The notes under the pieces: model-generated
Told to the model about the DNA's origin: nothing
The model's input: only the letters and a program-made list of their open reading frames with translations
Database searches by the model: none
DNA from: JBQDBK01 sp052090825
Lineage (GTDB): Bacteria; Bacillota; Clostridia; Tissierellales; Peptoniphilaceae
DNA: 64,000 nucleotides
Assembly (NCBI GenBank): GCA_052090825.1
Contig: JBQDBK010000001.1
Location: forward strand, 62,001 to 126,000
Direction: 5' to 3'
Part shown: positions 53,107 through 61,619 of the stretch, one piece after another
Layout of the letters: each line of letters begins with the position of its first letter
How positions within the stretch are numbered: position 1 is the first letter of the stretch
Program-made: the position numbers and the translations under genes

Positions 53107-54012
53107 AAATTTTGTATAAACTGATAACCTAAAGTTAGCTTTTTCTTTATATTCTATTGGTGATATATAGTCTAAAGACCCATAGATTCTTAGATGGTTA
53201 TACCATTAAACATATTCAGCTAACTGTAATTCTAGTTCTTCTAAACTTTCAAATTTATTTTGATATACAAATTCTATCTTTGAATTTTATTTGTGGCTTT
53301 ACTTACTGCGTTATCATATAGGTTTCCTTTTCTACTTAATGAGCGCTCTATATTAAAGGTTTCTAAAATTTTATCTATATATTAATCAACTTTATAATTC
53401 GATACTAGAAAAGCTTGGCTAACAAATTTCTAGATATTCTTCTTTTGGAAACTTGTTAGCCAAGCTTCTCTAATTATTTTTTATTTTCCTGGTGTCATAG
53501 TTATTTCTACTACGTTTTAAGATAATTTTTATATGACTTGTGAGAATAGATTCTTAGTTATAAGAGGCTGAACTATCTCTTTTTAGGTGATAATATATCA
53601 AACTTCTTGATACCTCTAATAACCTACACATTGCACTAATACCGAATTTCTCTTTATTAGAAACAATAAGATCTACTTTTTACCCAGTAGTAGTGCAGCT
53701 TGATTTAAAATATCACTTCCCATCTCAAGGTGTTTATTTCTTTTTCTTAGCTCTACCAATTCTTTCTCTTGCTCTGTCATATTATTCTTTGCATTAAAAT
53801 ATCAATACTTATATCTTACCATCATTGCTTTATAGTTAATGGAGAAACTCTATACTCTTCACATAGTTTTCTATAGTTATGATTACCTTGGTTATATAGA
53901 TTGACCAATTACTTCTTAAAATTTTTCTCATAGTATTTTGACATATTTTCTCCTCCTAATATTATCATATACTGTTCAGGAAAAATCTGTCCTATTTAGG
54001 ATAACCTATCCA
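53107..54012 (-). mobile_element. IS3-family (IS150-like) remnant, copy 1, internally deleted
   Basis: Leftward remnants of both frames. OrfA: MSKYYEKNFKK-stop-LVNLYNQGNHNYRKLCEEYR (from 53943), then KELVELRKRNKHLEMGSDIL. OrfB start: GISAMCRLLEVSRSLIYYH and RNNYDTRKIK. OrfB end: ETFNIERS, LYDNAVSKAT, and EYV-stop-WYNHLRIYGSLDYISPIEY. The middle of OrfB, which carries the DDE core, is missing; in its place is a stretch with 15-bp inverted arms (53411-53425 and 53453-53467). Several stops and a one-base deletion near 53285 make it dead. The right end TGTCCTATTTAGGATAACCT (53988 on) is shared with copy 2. Confidence 0.85.
53385..53799. repeat. 415-bp direct repeat, left copy
   Basis: Identical base for base to 58065-58479 (offset 4680), bounded by single mismatches at 53384 and 53800. 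It spans the OrfA end, OrfB start and the deletion junction with its hairpin. Confidence 0.93.
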
Positions 54013-54216
54013 AAAGATTGGTTTCTCTCCTTTAATGTGTTGATCACATCTCTTAAAATAATAATATAAACCAGTAACTGTATTGCACTTATTATACTTT
54101 TAACAAAAAAACGATTACGTACTTCTTGTTATATTCAAAAACATATTTTATTGCCATGTTAAATTTTCTAGCACTTATGTTCTCTTCATTTAACTATCCT
54201 CATAATCAAAGTTGCT
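54013..54216 (-). other. unrecognised degraded coding-like stretch
   Basis: Minus-strand frames give short protein-like pieces (for example VTGLYYYFKRCDQHIKGEKP) broken by stops. This may be another transposase fragment or eroded end of the ABC operon. No family recognised. Confidence 0.3.
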
Positions 54217-55416
54217 TCAGGTCATTTTTGATTTTCTTAATATAATATAATTTGACATAATAAATATAACAATGGAGACTAGACAAATCAAATAATATGG
54301 AAGAAATACTTTGTCCCCTAAAGAATATATGGACAAACTATCTATATAACCTAAAACATTAACTCCATGTACAGGAAAAATCTGTATAATTTTACTTAAT
54401 TTATATGAATTTAATAAAGACGATTTAAGTATTATTGGAAAAACTGAAAAACAAATTGTAAGCATAACTGTACTTAAATCATTCTTAGTGATATAGTTAG
54501 CTAAAATTCCAAATCCTCCTATTGCACAGATAGACAAAAAAGCACCTAATATATACTTTCTTATCATTTCGCCAATACTCCATAAATATATTGAAGAAAA
54601 TAAATCTGGAATAACTTGAATTTGACTTTCTATCCCTTGAATACCTATAGGAATAAGAACTATTGCAAAAATTATAAGTGTACATAATAAAAATACCAGT
54701 AAAATATACCCATAAAACATTTTTAATTTATTAACTATGATCCTTTGATTCACTTCTATGTTTCGTTGATTAATTATTTTATCCATTTTTGTGTTTTTCT
54801 CAACAGAAAACAAACGACTTGCCATTATAATTACCAAAAAAACTATAGCACCGTAGGTAAATATCAAGCTTTTGATAATAATTGGCCATTGATCTACAAA
54901 ATCAAATCTTATAGGATTGTCATTTTTATCTAAAAGATCAAAGATTTTCACTTCTTCTTCGGCTGGTTGTAAAGACTCTCCAGATGCATACATCTTTGTT
55001 TTCACCTTATTCTTTTGAGCCTCTTTTAATGTTTCATTTGAATCTATATCTTTAATGGAAAAAGAGTACTTTTCACCATATGATGAATAGGCATTTTGTA
55101 AAAAATAATACATGCCAGGAAATTTTTGTTCTGTTTTTATATAGTCTATATCGTTATCTGACGAAAATTTATTGGCATATTCAATAACTTCTCGAATATT
55201 TTCTTGATCTACATATCCAGATATTTTTCTTACTTGATCCTTCTTATACTTTAATCCCTCTAATCCAATAATATTCACTTCTTTTCCCGACGAATAACCA
55301 TATGTCTCATAACCATTTATAAAGAAAAGAGGTAATAGAATAGAAAATAAAATACAAAACAAAGATAAAACTATTATGATTTGATTTTGATTGATTTTTT
55401 TAAACTCACTAATCAT
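54217..55416 (-). CDS. ABC-2 type permease, second subunit
   Basis: 399 residues. One membrane segment (about 15-35), a large extracytoplasmic domain (36-165) and then five more segments (about 170-195, 230-255, 290-310, 315-340, 370-390). This is the ABC-2 exporter layout. It overlaps the first permease gene by four bases. With the ATPase two genes up it forms a heterodimeric exporter; a substrate such as an antimicrobial peptide or lipid is inferred only from the adjacent two-component system. Bracketed by IS remnants. Confidence 0.75.
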   Translation of the reverse strand: MISEFKKINQNQIIIVLSLFCILFSILLPLFFINGYETYGYSSGKEVNIIGLEGLKYKKDQVRKISGYVDQENIREVIEYANKFSSDNDIDYIKTEQKFPGMYYFLQNAYSSYGEKYSFSIKDIDSNETLKEAQKNKVKTKMYASGESLQPAEEEVKIFDLLDKNDNPIRFDFVDQWPIIIKSLIFTYGAIVFLVIIMASRLFSVEKNTKMDKIINQRNIEVNQRIIVNKLKMFYGYILLVFLLCTLIIFAIVLIPIGIQGIESQIQVIPDLFSSIYLWSIGEMIRKYILGAFLSICAIGGFGILANYITKNDLSTVMLTICFSVFPIILKSSLLNSYKLSKIIQIFPVHGVNVLGYIDSLSIYSLGDKVFLPYYLICLVSIVIFIMSNYIILRKSKMT

Positions 55417-56603
55417 TGCTTCCTCCTCAAAGATTTAGTCTTAAATTGTAGAACTAAGAATATGGCAATCGATATAATAAGAGTATTCAATAATATCTTT
55501 GTTGTACGTAATACTGGAATATTTAACACTGAGTATACATTTAGTGTCAGTATGTTGCTGTGGATATTTCCTCCAAATATAGGTAGTGTCTCAATGAAAC
55601 GACGTAATGTATAGCTAAGACTAGGGAATCTTAACACTATTAATGGTACAAATGTAATGACAATTGAAATCAACAATGTTTTAAAGGTATTCTTATTAAA
55701 ATAGTTAATTACTATAGTTAATAATCCTATGGACATCAGCGTCAAAAGACCTAAGATTATTTCTAAAATAAGAGCTTTTCCAAAAGTCAAGTTATATATA
55801 CTAGTAAAATATTCTATTTGTATTTGAGAGAAAAAACCAGAAAGTCCAAAATTAAACCCAAAAATAGCAACAAGAATAAATGATGATATCAACCACTGGA
55901 TCGAAATAAATAAAACTGTTGCTTTTATCTTATTATTTACTATTTTCCCTCTATTTCTAGCACTAGACATTAGAATCTTATCCATTGATATTTCTTTTTC
56001 ATAGGAAAATACAGAAGAAGTTTGTACTATGATGCTAAATGCCATTATCATATATAGTAAACCAAAGCTTTTGTATAATAGATTCCATTGTTTTGCATAA
56101 GTAATATCATAAGGAGTTTTTAAATTTTGTGCTTTATCTATGATAATTTGTTTTTCATCTGTTTTATAATTATCTTCATTAATTAAGATTAAGTCATTTA
56201 TTTGATCTTTATTTTTCTCATAAAAATCTCTTCCTCTTGTTTTTTTAGCTTCAGTCATAAAACTTCCATCAGAAGTTGAATAAGCGTATGATAAAACTTT
56301 CAAAATCGCTGGTTCATTAATCGATAAATTAGAATAAGCTTGTTCATCACTCGGGAAATCATCTATCTTATCAATAAATGCATTAATCTTTTCAACCGTT
56401 AGCTCTCCTTCAGAATTTTTATAACGCTCTTTTTCCAACTGAACAGCTTTTCTGCCTTTGACTAAATTAGAACTATTAACATCCTCTATTGTTGAAACTG
56501 TTGTAACAGGCATGATGCCAACAAAAATAGTTACAATAAAAAGTATAGCCCAAATTATTTTATTATATTTTCTTGTAAGAATTTTTTTGATTTCATATTT
56601 CAT
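55413..56603 (-). CDS. ABC-2 type permease, first subunit
   Basis: 396 residues, same plan as its neighbour: a membrane segment at 14-33, an extracytoplasmic domain rich in Lys, Glu and Asp (34-170), then five segments (about 178-200, 225-250, 270-300, 305-330, 360-385). It overlaps the ATPase gene by 11 bases. The two permeases are similar in layout but clearly different in sequence, so they likely pair with each other. Confidence 0.75.
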   Translation of the reverse strand: MKYEIKKILTRKYNKIIWAILFIVTIFVGIMPVTTVSTIEDVNSSNLVKGRKAVQLEKERYKNSEGELTVEKINAFIDKIDDFPSDEQAYSNLSINEPAILKVLSYAYSTSDGSFMTEAKKTRGRDFYEKNKDQINDLILINEDNYKTDEKQIIIDKAQNLKTPYDITYAKQWNLLYKSFGLLYMIMAFSIIVQTSSVFSYEKEISMDKILMSSARNRGKIVNNKIKATVLFISIQWLISSFILVAIFGFNFGLSGFFSQIQIEYFTSIYNLTFGKALILEIILGLLTLMSIGLLTIVINYFNKNTFKTLLISIVITFVPLIVLRFPSLSYTLRRFIETLPIFGGNIHSNILTLNVYSVLNIPVLRTTKILLNTLIISIAIFLVLQFKTKSLRRKQ

Positions 56604-57450
56604 TTATAAAACCTTCTTCTTTAAAATTACATAAATAAACATCATTCAAAGTTGGTTTAACTTGTTTTGAACCCTCTATAATATCTTTATTGTTAATATA
56701 TCTAATAACATGGTAATCCTCTTGTTCATAACTTTCTGATATAGTAATATGTTTGAGTTTTGTATATACATCTCGTTTGTTGATTTTTACTTTCCAAACA
56801 TTACCATCTACTTGAGAAATTAACTCCTCTTCTTTTCCTTCCATAACAAAAGATCCATTTTTTAACACATACAACTTTTTAGTTATAAATTCTAAATCAC
56901 TCACTATATGAGTAGATAGCAAAATTGTTTTCTCTTGTGATTTTTCTACAATATAATTTTTGAAATAATTCCTTTGAGTTGGATCTAAGCCTGCTGTTGG
57001 TTCATCTAAAAGTATTAGATCTGGATTTGCCAAAAATGCCTGTGCTAAACCAACTCTTCGAATTTGACCGCCAGATAGATTTTTCAATTTAACTTTCTTT
57101 TTATCCCCAAGTTCAAAAATCTCTAGTTGTTTATTTATGTTTGTTAATATACCTTTAGATTCTTTCCCCATTTTCACTAATCCCATATATTTCAAAAATT
57201 CTTGAACTGTCATCTCTGGATAACCTTCAAATTGCTGAGGTAAAAACCCAATTCGTGGCTTTTTACTACTGAAAGAAACCTCCCCTGATGAAGCTTTAAT
57301 ATATCCTGAAATTATATTAAAAAGAGTACTTTTTCCTACTCCATTTGCTCCTAAAAAACCATAGATTCCATTACCTATATCTGTGGAAATATTTTTTAAA
57401 ACAAGATTTTCACCATATGACTTACTTAAGTTCTTGATATATATATTCAT
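56593..57450 (-). CDS. ABC transporter ATP-binding protein
   Basis: 285 residues. Walker A GFLGANGVGKSTLFN (32-46), Q-loop GFLPQQFEGYP (about 78), signature NLSGGQIRRVGLAQA (about 134), Walker B LILLDEPTAGLDP and H-loop LLSTHIVSD. A C-terminal extension of about 70 residues follows, common in exporter ATPases. The ribosome binding site is AGGTG. First gene of the three-gene exporter. Confidence 0.92.
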   Translation of the reverse strand: MNIYIKNLSKSYGENLVLKNISTDIGNGIYGFLGANGVGKSTLFNIISGYIKASSGEVSFSSKKPRIGFLPQQFEGYPEMTVQEFLKYMGLVKMGKESKGILTNINKQLEIFELGDKKKVKLKNLSGGQIRRVGLAQAFLANPDLILLDEPTAGLDPTQRNYFKNYIVEKSQEKTILLSTHIVSDLEFITKKLYVLKNGSFVMEGKEEELISQVDGNVWKVKINKRDVYTKLKHITISESYEQEDYHVIRYINNKDIIEGSKQVKPTLNDVYLCNFKEEGFINEI

Positions 57451-57786
57451 TTTTTCACCTGCTCAAATTTATTTTTTTAATATATTCTCTAAACAATAAT
57501 TCTTCATCATTTTCAAATAGCCTGTACTAATGAATAAACCCCCTCTATAATGCTATTTCTAACAATGTCAAAAGTATTTTCTCTGAATTGATAGTTTGAA
57601 ACTACTTACAACAATTTCTTAGTTTTTAGTGATATAGCCTGCTCTCTAGCAATACTATCTTTTTCTCGTAACTTATAAGCGTTAAATTTACTCCATTCTT
57701 TTGAATTTAGTGTAATGTACAATATGATCTTTGGAATGGCAACCCTTTTTTAGACAAATTAGTAACGAACAGGAATGTGTTTTTTA
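57451..57786 (-). other. upstream region of the ABC operon, eroded coding-like pieces
   Basis: 336 bases without an intact gene. One minus-strand frame reads FNAYKLREKDSIAREQAISL then stops at KKLL, and another reads TGYLKMMKNYCLENILKK; both look like gene fragments, not recognised. The promoter of the exporter must lie here or be supplied by the upstream element. Confidence 0.4.
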
Positions 57787-58595
57787 AATATTGTCTAAGC
57801 TGATAGCCTTAAAGCTAGATTTTCTTTATATTTTATTGGTGATATATAGTCTAAAAACTGATTGATTCTTATATGATTGTACCAATAAACATATTCAGCT
57901 AACTGTAATTCTAGATCTTCCAAACTTTCAAATTTATTTTGATACACAAATTCTATCTTAAGGATTTTATTAGTGGCTTCACTTACGACATTATCATATG
58001 GGTTTCCTTTTCTACTTAATGAGCGCTCTATATTAAAGGTTTCTAAAATATTATCTATATATTGATCAACTTTATAATTCGATACTAGAAAAGCTTGGCT
58101 AACAAATTTCTAGATATTCTTCTTTTGGAAACTTGTTAGCCAAGCTTCTCTAATTATTTTTTATTTTCCTGGTGTCATAGTTATTTCTACTACGTTTTAA
58201 GATAATTTTTATATGACTTGTGAGAATAGATTCTTAGTTATAAGAGGCTGAACTATCTCTTTTTAGGTGATAATATATCAAACTTCTTGATACCTCTAAT
58301 AACCTACACATTGCACTAATACCGAATTTCTCTTTATTAGAAACAATAAGATCTACTTTTTACCCAGTAGTAGTGCAGCTTGATTTAAAATATCACTTCC
58401 CATCTCAAGGTGTTTATTTCTTTTTCTTAGCTCTACCAATTCTTTCTCTTGCTCTGTCATATTATTCTTTGCATTAAAAAATTCAGTTTTATTATATCTT
58501 ACCACCATTGCCTTATGGTTGATGGAGATACTCCATACTCTTCACATAGATATACCGTCCGGAGGAAATTTGTCCTATTTAGGATAACCTATCCA
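57787..58595 (-). mobile_element. IS3-family (IS150-like) remnant, copy 2, internally deleted
   Basis: Same orientation as copy 1. OrfB end is better kept: NILETFNIERSLSRKGNPYD, NVVSEATNKILKIEFVYQNK and YVYWYNHIRINQFLDYISPI. The 415-bp identical block (58065-58479) includes the same deletion junction and hairpin arms. OrfA is truncated: after CTCTTCACATAGAT (58534 on) about 90 bases found in copy 1 are missing, then the shared end TGTCCTATTTAGGATAACCT (58571 on) resumes. It separates the ABC exporter from the histidine kinase. Confidence 0.85.
58065..58479. repeat. 415-bp direct repeat, right copy
   Basis: Identical to 53385-53799. Flanking parts of the same element are clearly less alike (8 mismatches in the adjoining 60 bases 57961-58020 versus 53281-53340). 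Confidence 0.93.
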
Positions 58596-58636
58596 ACATA
58601 AAAGTACTAAAATTATCAAATAAGCTAAGTTTTGTA

Positions 58637-60769
58637 TCAGAATTTTATTATTGTTTTAAATAAATCCCCATCAATTTCTATTTCAAATATACCACCTTGC
58701 ACATTAGTTAATGAACTAGCTATAGATAAACCCAAACCAGAACCTTGAGTATTTCTTGAACTATCTCCCCTTTTAAATCTTTCTATCAATTCTTCAGGAG
58801 ATATATTTAATGGATATTTTGATATATTTTTAATAATTAACTCTACTTTATTATCTATATTATATAGATCTAAATATACTCTAGTATTTTCTAAAGAATA
58901 TTTATATATATTGGAGAATAAATTATCTAATATTCTAGATGTCTTAATACCATCTAAGTTTAAAAATATACTTTCTTTTGGTAAATTAGTAGAAATTAAT
59001 AAATTCTTACTAGCTAATTTATCCTCCCATTCTCCTAATACTTGTTCTAGTAAAGATTTAAAATCAAGCTTTTCTAAATTTAATTCTACATTATTACTAT
59101 TGACCTTTGAAACCTCAAACAAGTCTTCAATTAAGTCTTTAAGTTTATGTGATTTTTCATTAATTATTTTGGCATACTCTCTTATGTCTTCAATGTTAGA
59201 TTTTTCACAATTAATTAATTGTGAATAATTTAGTATTGACGTTAATGGAGTCTTTAAATCGTGAGAAACATTTGTTATAAGCTCTGTCTTTAATCTTTCT
59301 GATTTAATAGCATTTTCTATTGCAGAATCCAAATTATCTGAAATATTATTTATATTATCTGAAAGTGCCTTAAATTGATTGTCTTCTTTATCAATTTTCA
59401 CAGAATAATTTCCCTTTGATATTTTTTCTGTTGTCATTAATATATTATCAAAACTTAAAATAAATTTATTTAAATACTTATATATTAAATAAATAAATAT
59501 TAGCCATAATATAAAAACTATAAACTCAAAACCATCTCTCACTACTAAGGTAGATGCTAAAAAACCTAAAATAATCAAAAACCCTAAGAAAACCATAAAT
59601 TTTTTAAAATATCCTTTACCAATATTTTTAGAAAGCGAATTTTCTAAAATTTTTGCATTATTCTTAAAAAAATTACTTATAGCCCTTAATATTTTGAAAA
59701 TTATTGAATTTTGAAATACAAAAGAATTTTTCCCATCATTATATATAGATTTTATACTATGAACATAAAAATATATAGCTAATCCAATTGTAAAAGTTAA
59801 AATAAACTGAACTATATTTATAAATTTATAAATATACTGAATTATCAAAGTTTGATCTAAAGAAATTCCTAACATTAACCATAAAAAAGATAAAAATATA
59901 ACTATTTCCACTGGAAATCTAGATATTCCTTTATAAAAAGTAATTTTTTTTGTCTTATCGTAATTACTTATTATAGCCATAAGTAAAAATATTATTGAAG
60001 ATATCAAAATTGAGATAGCAATTGTAGGCAATTCATTGTTAGAAAACTCATCGTATTGTAATAAAGCCCCTAATTCTTTAGAATCAGGATTTAAAGTATA
60101 TAAGAAATTAATTTTTTTAATTCCATTAATTGAATCCATATCATTATAGACTCTTGATAAGCTAGTTTTTATCTCTGACAATAATAATTTCGACTTTTCT
60201 CCATCCCCCTGATTTTCTTCAACTATATTAATTTTTCCATTTTCATAAAAACCTTTTACATAAAGTAAATTCTTTTTGATTTCAATAGTCTGAGGATCAA
60301 ATTTCTCGTTAATCAAATTATTAGAAAGATAATTAGTAACATATATTGGATCTTCTTCTATTTCATCATTATACTTATAATGTGATTGATTTTCCTTTTT
60401 ATTATCTTTCTCATATTTACTAGAATAAGAATAATTTCCATTTTTATCTACACCAACAATCTGATCAGGATGTTTTTCCTTATATTCTTTTGTAAATGGA
60501 TAATTCTTAATTTTATAAGACCTTAAATAATAAGTAAAATAATCATTATTCATAACTGAATCATTTCTATTATAAGAATTATTTTCTTGACTATATAAAG
60601 ATTCGTAGATATAATTTTCTAATTTGAAGGAAGTTTTAAAATATCCATCACTTTCCTTTATAAAATTTTTACTTATAAAATTATTCATTAAAATTGACAA
60701 TAAAGATACGGATAGAATAAAAATCCAAATTCCCCATTTGCTATATCTTAAACTATATTTATTTCCCAT
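58637..60769 (-). CDS. sensor histidine kinase with large extracytoplasmic domain
   Basis: 710 residues. A membrane segment at about 13-31, an extracytoplasmic domain of about 220 residues (Asn/Tyr/Lys-rich), then membrane segments near 252-270, 287-300, 315-335, 390-410 and 415-440. A HAMP-like linker leads to DHp with the phospho-acceptor His in NVSHDLKTPLTSILNYS (about 512) and a HATPase end RGDSSRNTQGSGLGLSIASS. The multi-span region resembles large clostridial VanS/BceS-like sensors only loosely. One base separates it from its response regulator; the ABC exporter lies just past an IS remnant. Confidence 0.88.
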   Translation of the reverse strand: MGNKYSLRYSKWGIWIFILSVSLLSILMNNFISKNFIKESDGYFKTSFKLENYIYESLYSQENNSYNRNDSVMNNDYFTYYLRSYKIKNYPFTKEYKEKHPDQIVGVDKNGNYSYSSKYEKDNKKENQSHYKYNDEIEEDPIYVTNYLSNNLINEKFDPQTIEIKKNLLYVKGFYENGKINIVEENQGDGEKSKLLLSEIKTSLSRVYNDMDSINGIKKINFLYTLNPDSKELGALLQYDEFSNNELPTIAISILISSIIFLLMAIISNYDKTKKITFYKGISRFPVEIVIFLSFLWLMLGISLDQTLIIQYIYKFINIVQFILTFTIGLAIYFYVHSIKSIYNDGKNSFVFQNSIIFKILRAISNFFKNNAKILENSLSKNIGKGYFKKFMVFLGFLIILGFLASTLVVRDGFEFIVFILWLIFIYLIYKYLNKFILSFDNILMTTEKISKGNYSVKIDKEDNQFKALSDNINNISDNLDSAIENAIKSERLKTELITNVSHDLKTPLTSILNYSQLINCEKSNIEDIREYAKIINEKSHKLKDLIEDLFEVSKVNSNNVELNLEKLDFKSLLEQVLGEWEDKLASKNLLISTNLPKESIFLNLDGIKTSRILDNLFSNIYKYSLENTRVYLDLYNIDNKVELIIKNISKYPLNISPEELIERFKRGDSSRNTQGSGLGLSIASSLTNVQGGIFEIEIDGDLFKTIIKF

Positions 60770-60770
60770 A

Positions 60771-61481
60771 TTAATTCCTCCTATAAGGATCTACAAATTT
60801 GTATCCTAAACCCCAAGCCACTTTAAGATACATAGGTTTTTTAGGGTCTATCTCTATTTTTTCTCTTATTCTTCTTATATGCACTGTGACAGTCTTAGCT
60901 TCTATAGCAGGTTCATTCCAAACTCTTTCATAAATTTCTTCTATTGAAAATACTCTGTTTGAATTTTTCATTAATAATTCTAGAATTTTATATTCTATGG
61001 ATGTTAAATCTACTTTTTTATTATCTATATAGACTATTTTTTCAAAAGTATTTAACTTTATATTTCCAATTTCAATAAATTGACCCTGCTCATTATTGTT
61101 TTGATACTGAAACAATCTTCTAATGTTAGAGTTTACTCTTGCAACTAACTCTAAAGGGTTAAAAGGTTTAGTAATATAATCATCTGCTCCTATATTAAGT
61201 CCCATTACCTTGTCATAGTCTTCTGATTTAGCAGATAAAATAATTATTGGAACAAAACTATGCTCTCTTAGTTTTAAAATTGTTTCCTCTCCACTTAAAT
61301 TAGGCATCATTAAATCCATTATAACCAAATCAATTTTATTATTCCTAAATACTTCGAGTGCTTCTAATCCATCTTTTGCATATAGAATTTCATAATTAGA
61401 ATTTTTTAAATAAATACCTATTGATTCCCTTATTGCTTTATCATCTTCTGCTACGAGTATCTTATATTTATCCATATCCAT
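60771..61481 (-). CDS. OmpR/PhoB-family response regulator
   Basis: 236 residues. Receiver domain: acidic pair VAEDDKA (about 12), phospho-acceptor Asp in VIMDLMMPN (about 56) and Lys in YITKPFNPLE (about 105). Winged-helix output domain from about 130: RVFSIEEIYERVWNEP and TVTVHIRRIREKIE. It pairs with the histidine kinase encoded next, and probably controls the exporter genes further down, from which an IS remnant now separates it. Confidence 0.93.
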   Translation of the reverse strand: MDMDKYKILVAEDDKAIRESIGIYLKNSNYEILYAKDGLEALEVFRNNKIDLVIMDLMMPNLSGEETILKLREHSFVPIIILSAKSEDYDKVMGLNIGADDYITKPFNPLELVARVNSNIRRLFQYQNNNEQGQFIEIGNIKLNTFEKIVYIDNKKVDLTSIEYKILELLMKNSNRVFSIEEIYERVWNEPAIEAKTVTVHIRRIREKIEIDPKKPMYLKVAWGLGYKFVDPYRRN

Positions 61482-61619
61482 CCTCCAAAATTATAATACC
61501 AAATATATTCAACAAATTTCTTATGTAAAAATTACAAATTTCTTAATTTATTATATCAAATTTTTAAGACAATCTCTTTATCACATATATGTTATAATTA
61601 TTAAAAAGAAGGTGATTAA

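Noticed and set aside
53095..54200. Repeats in the 53 kb region considered as a CRISPR array or phage attachment site
   Set aside because: No short regularly spaced repeats; the repeats are two long IS3-type copies, and no integrase or tRNA end is present.
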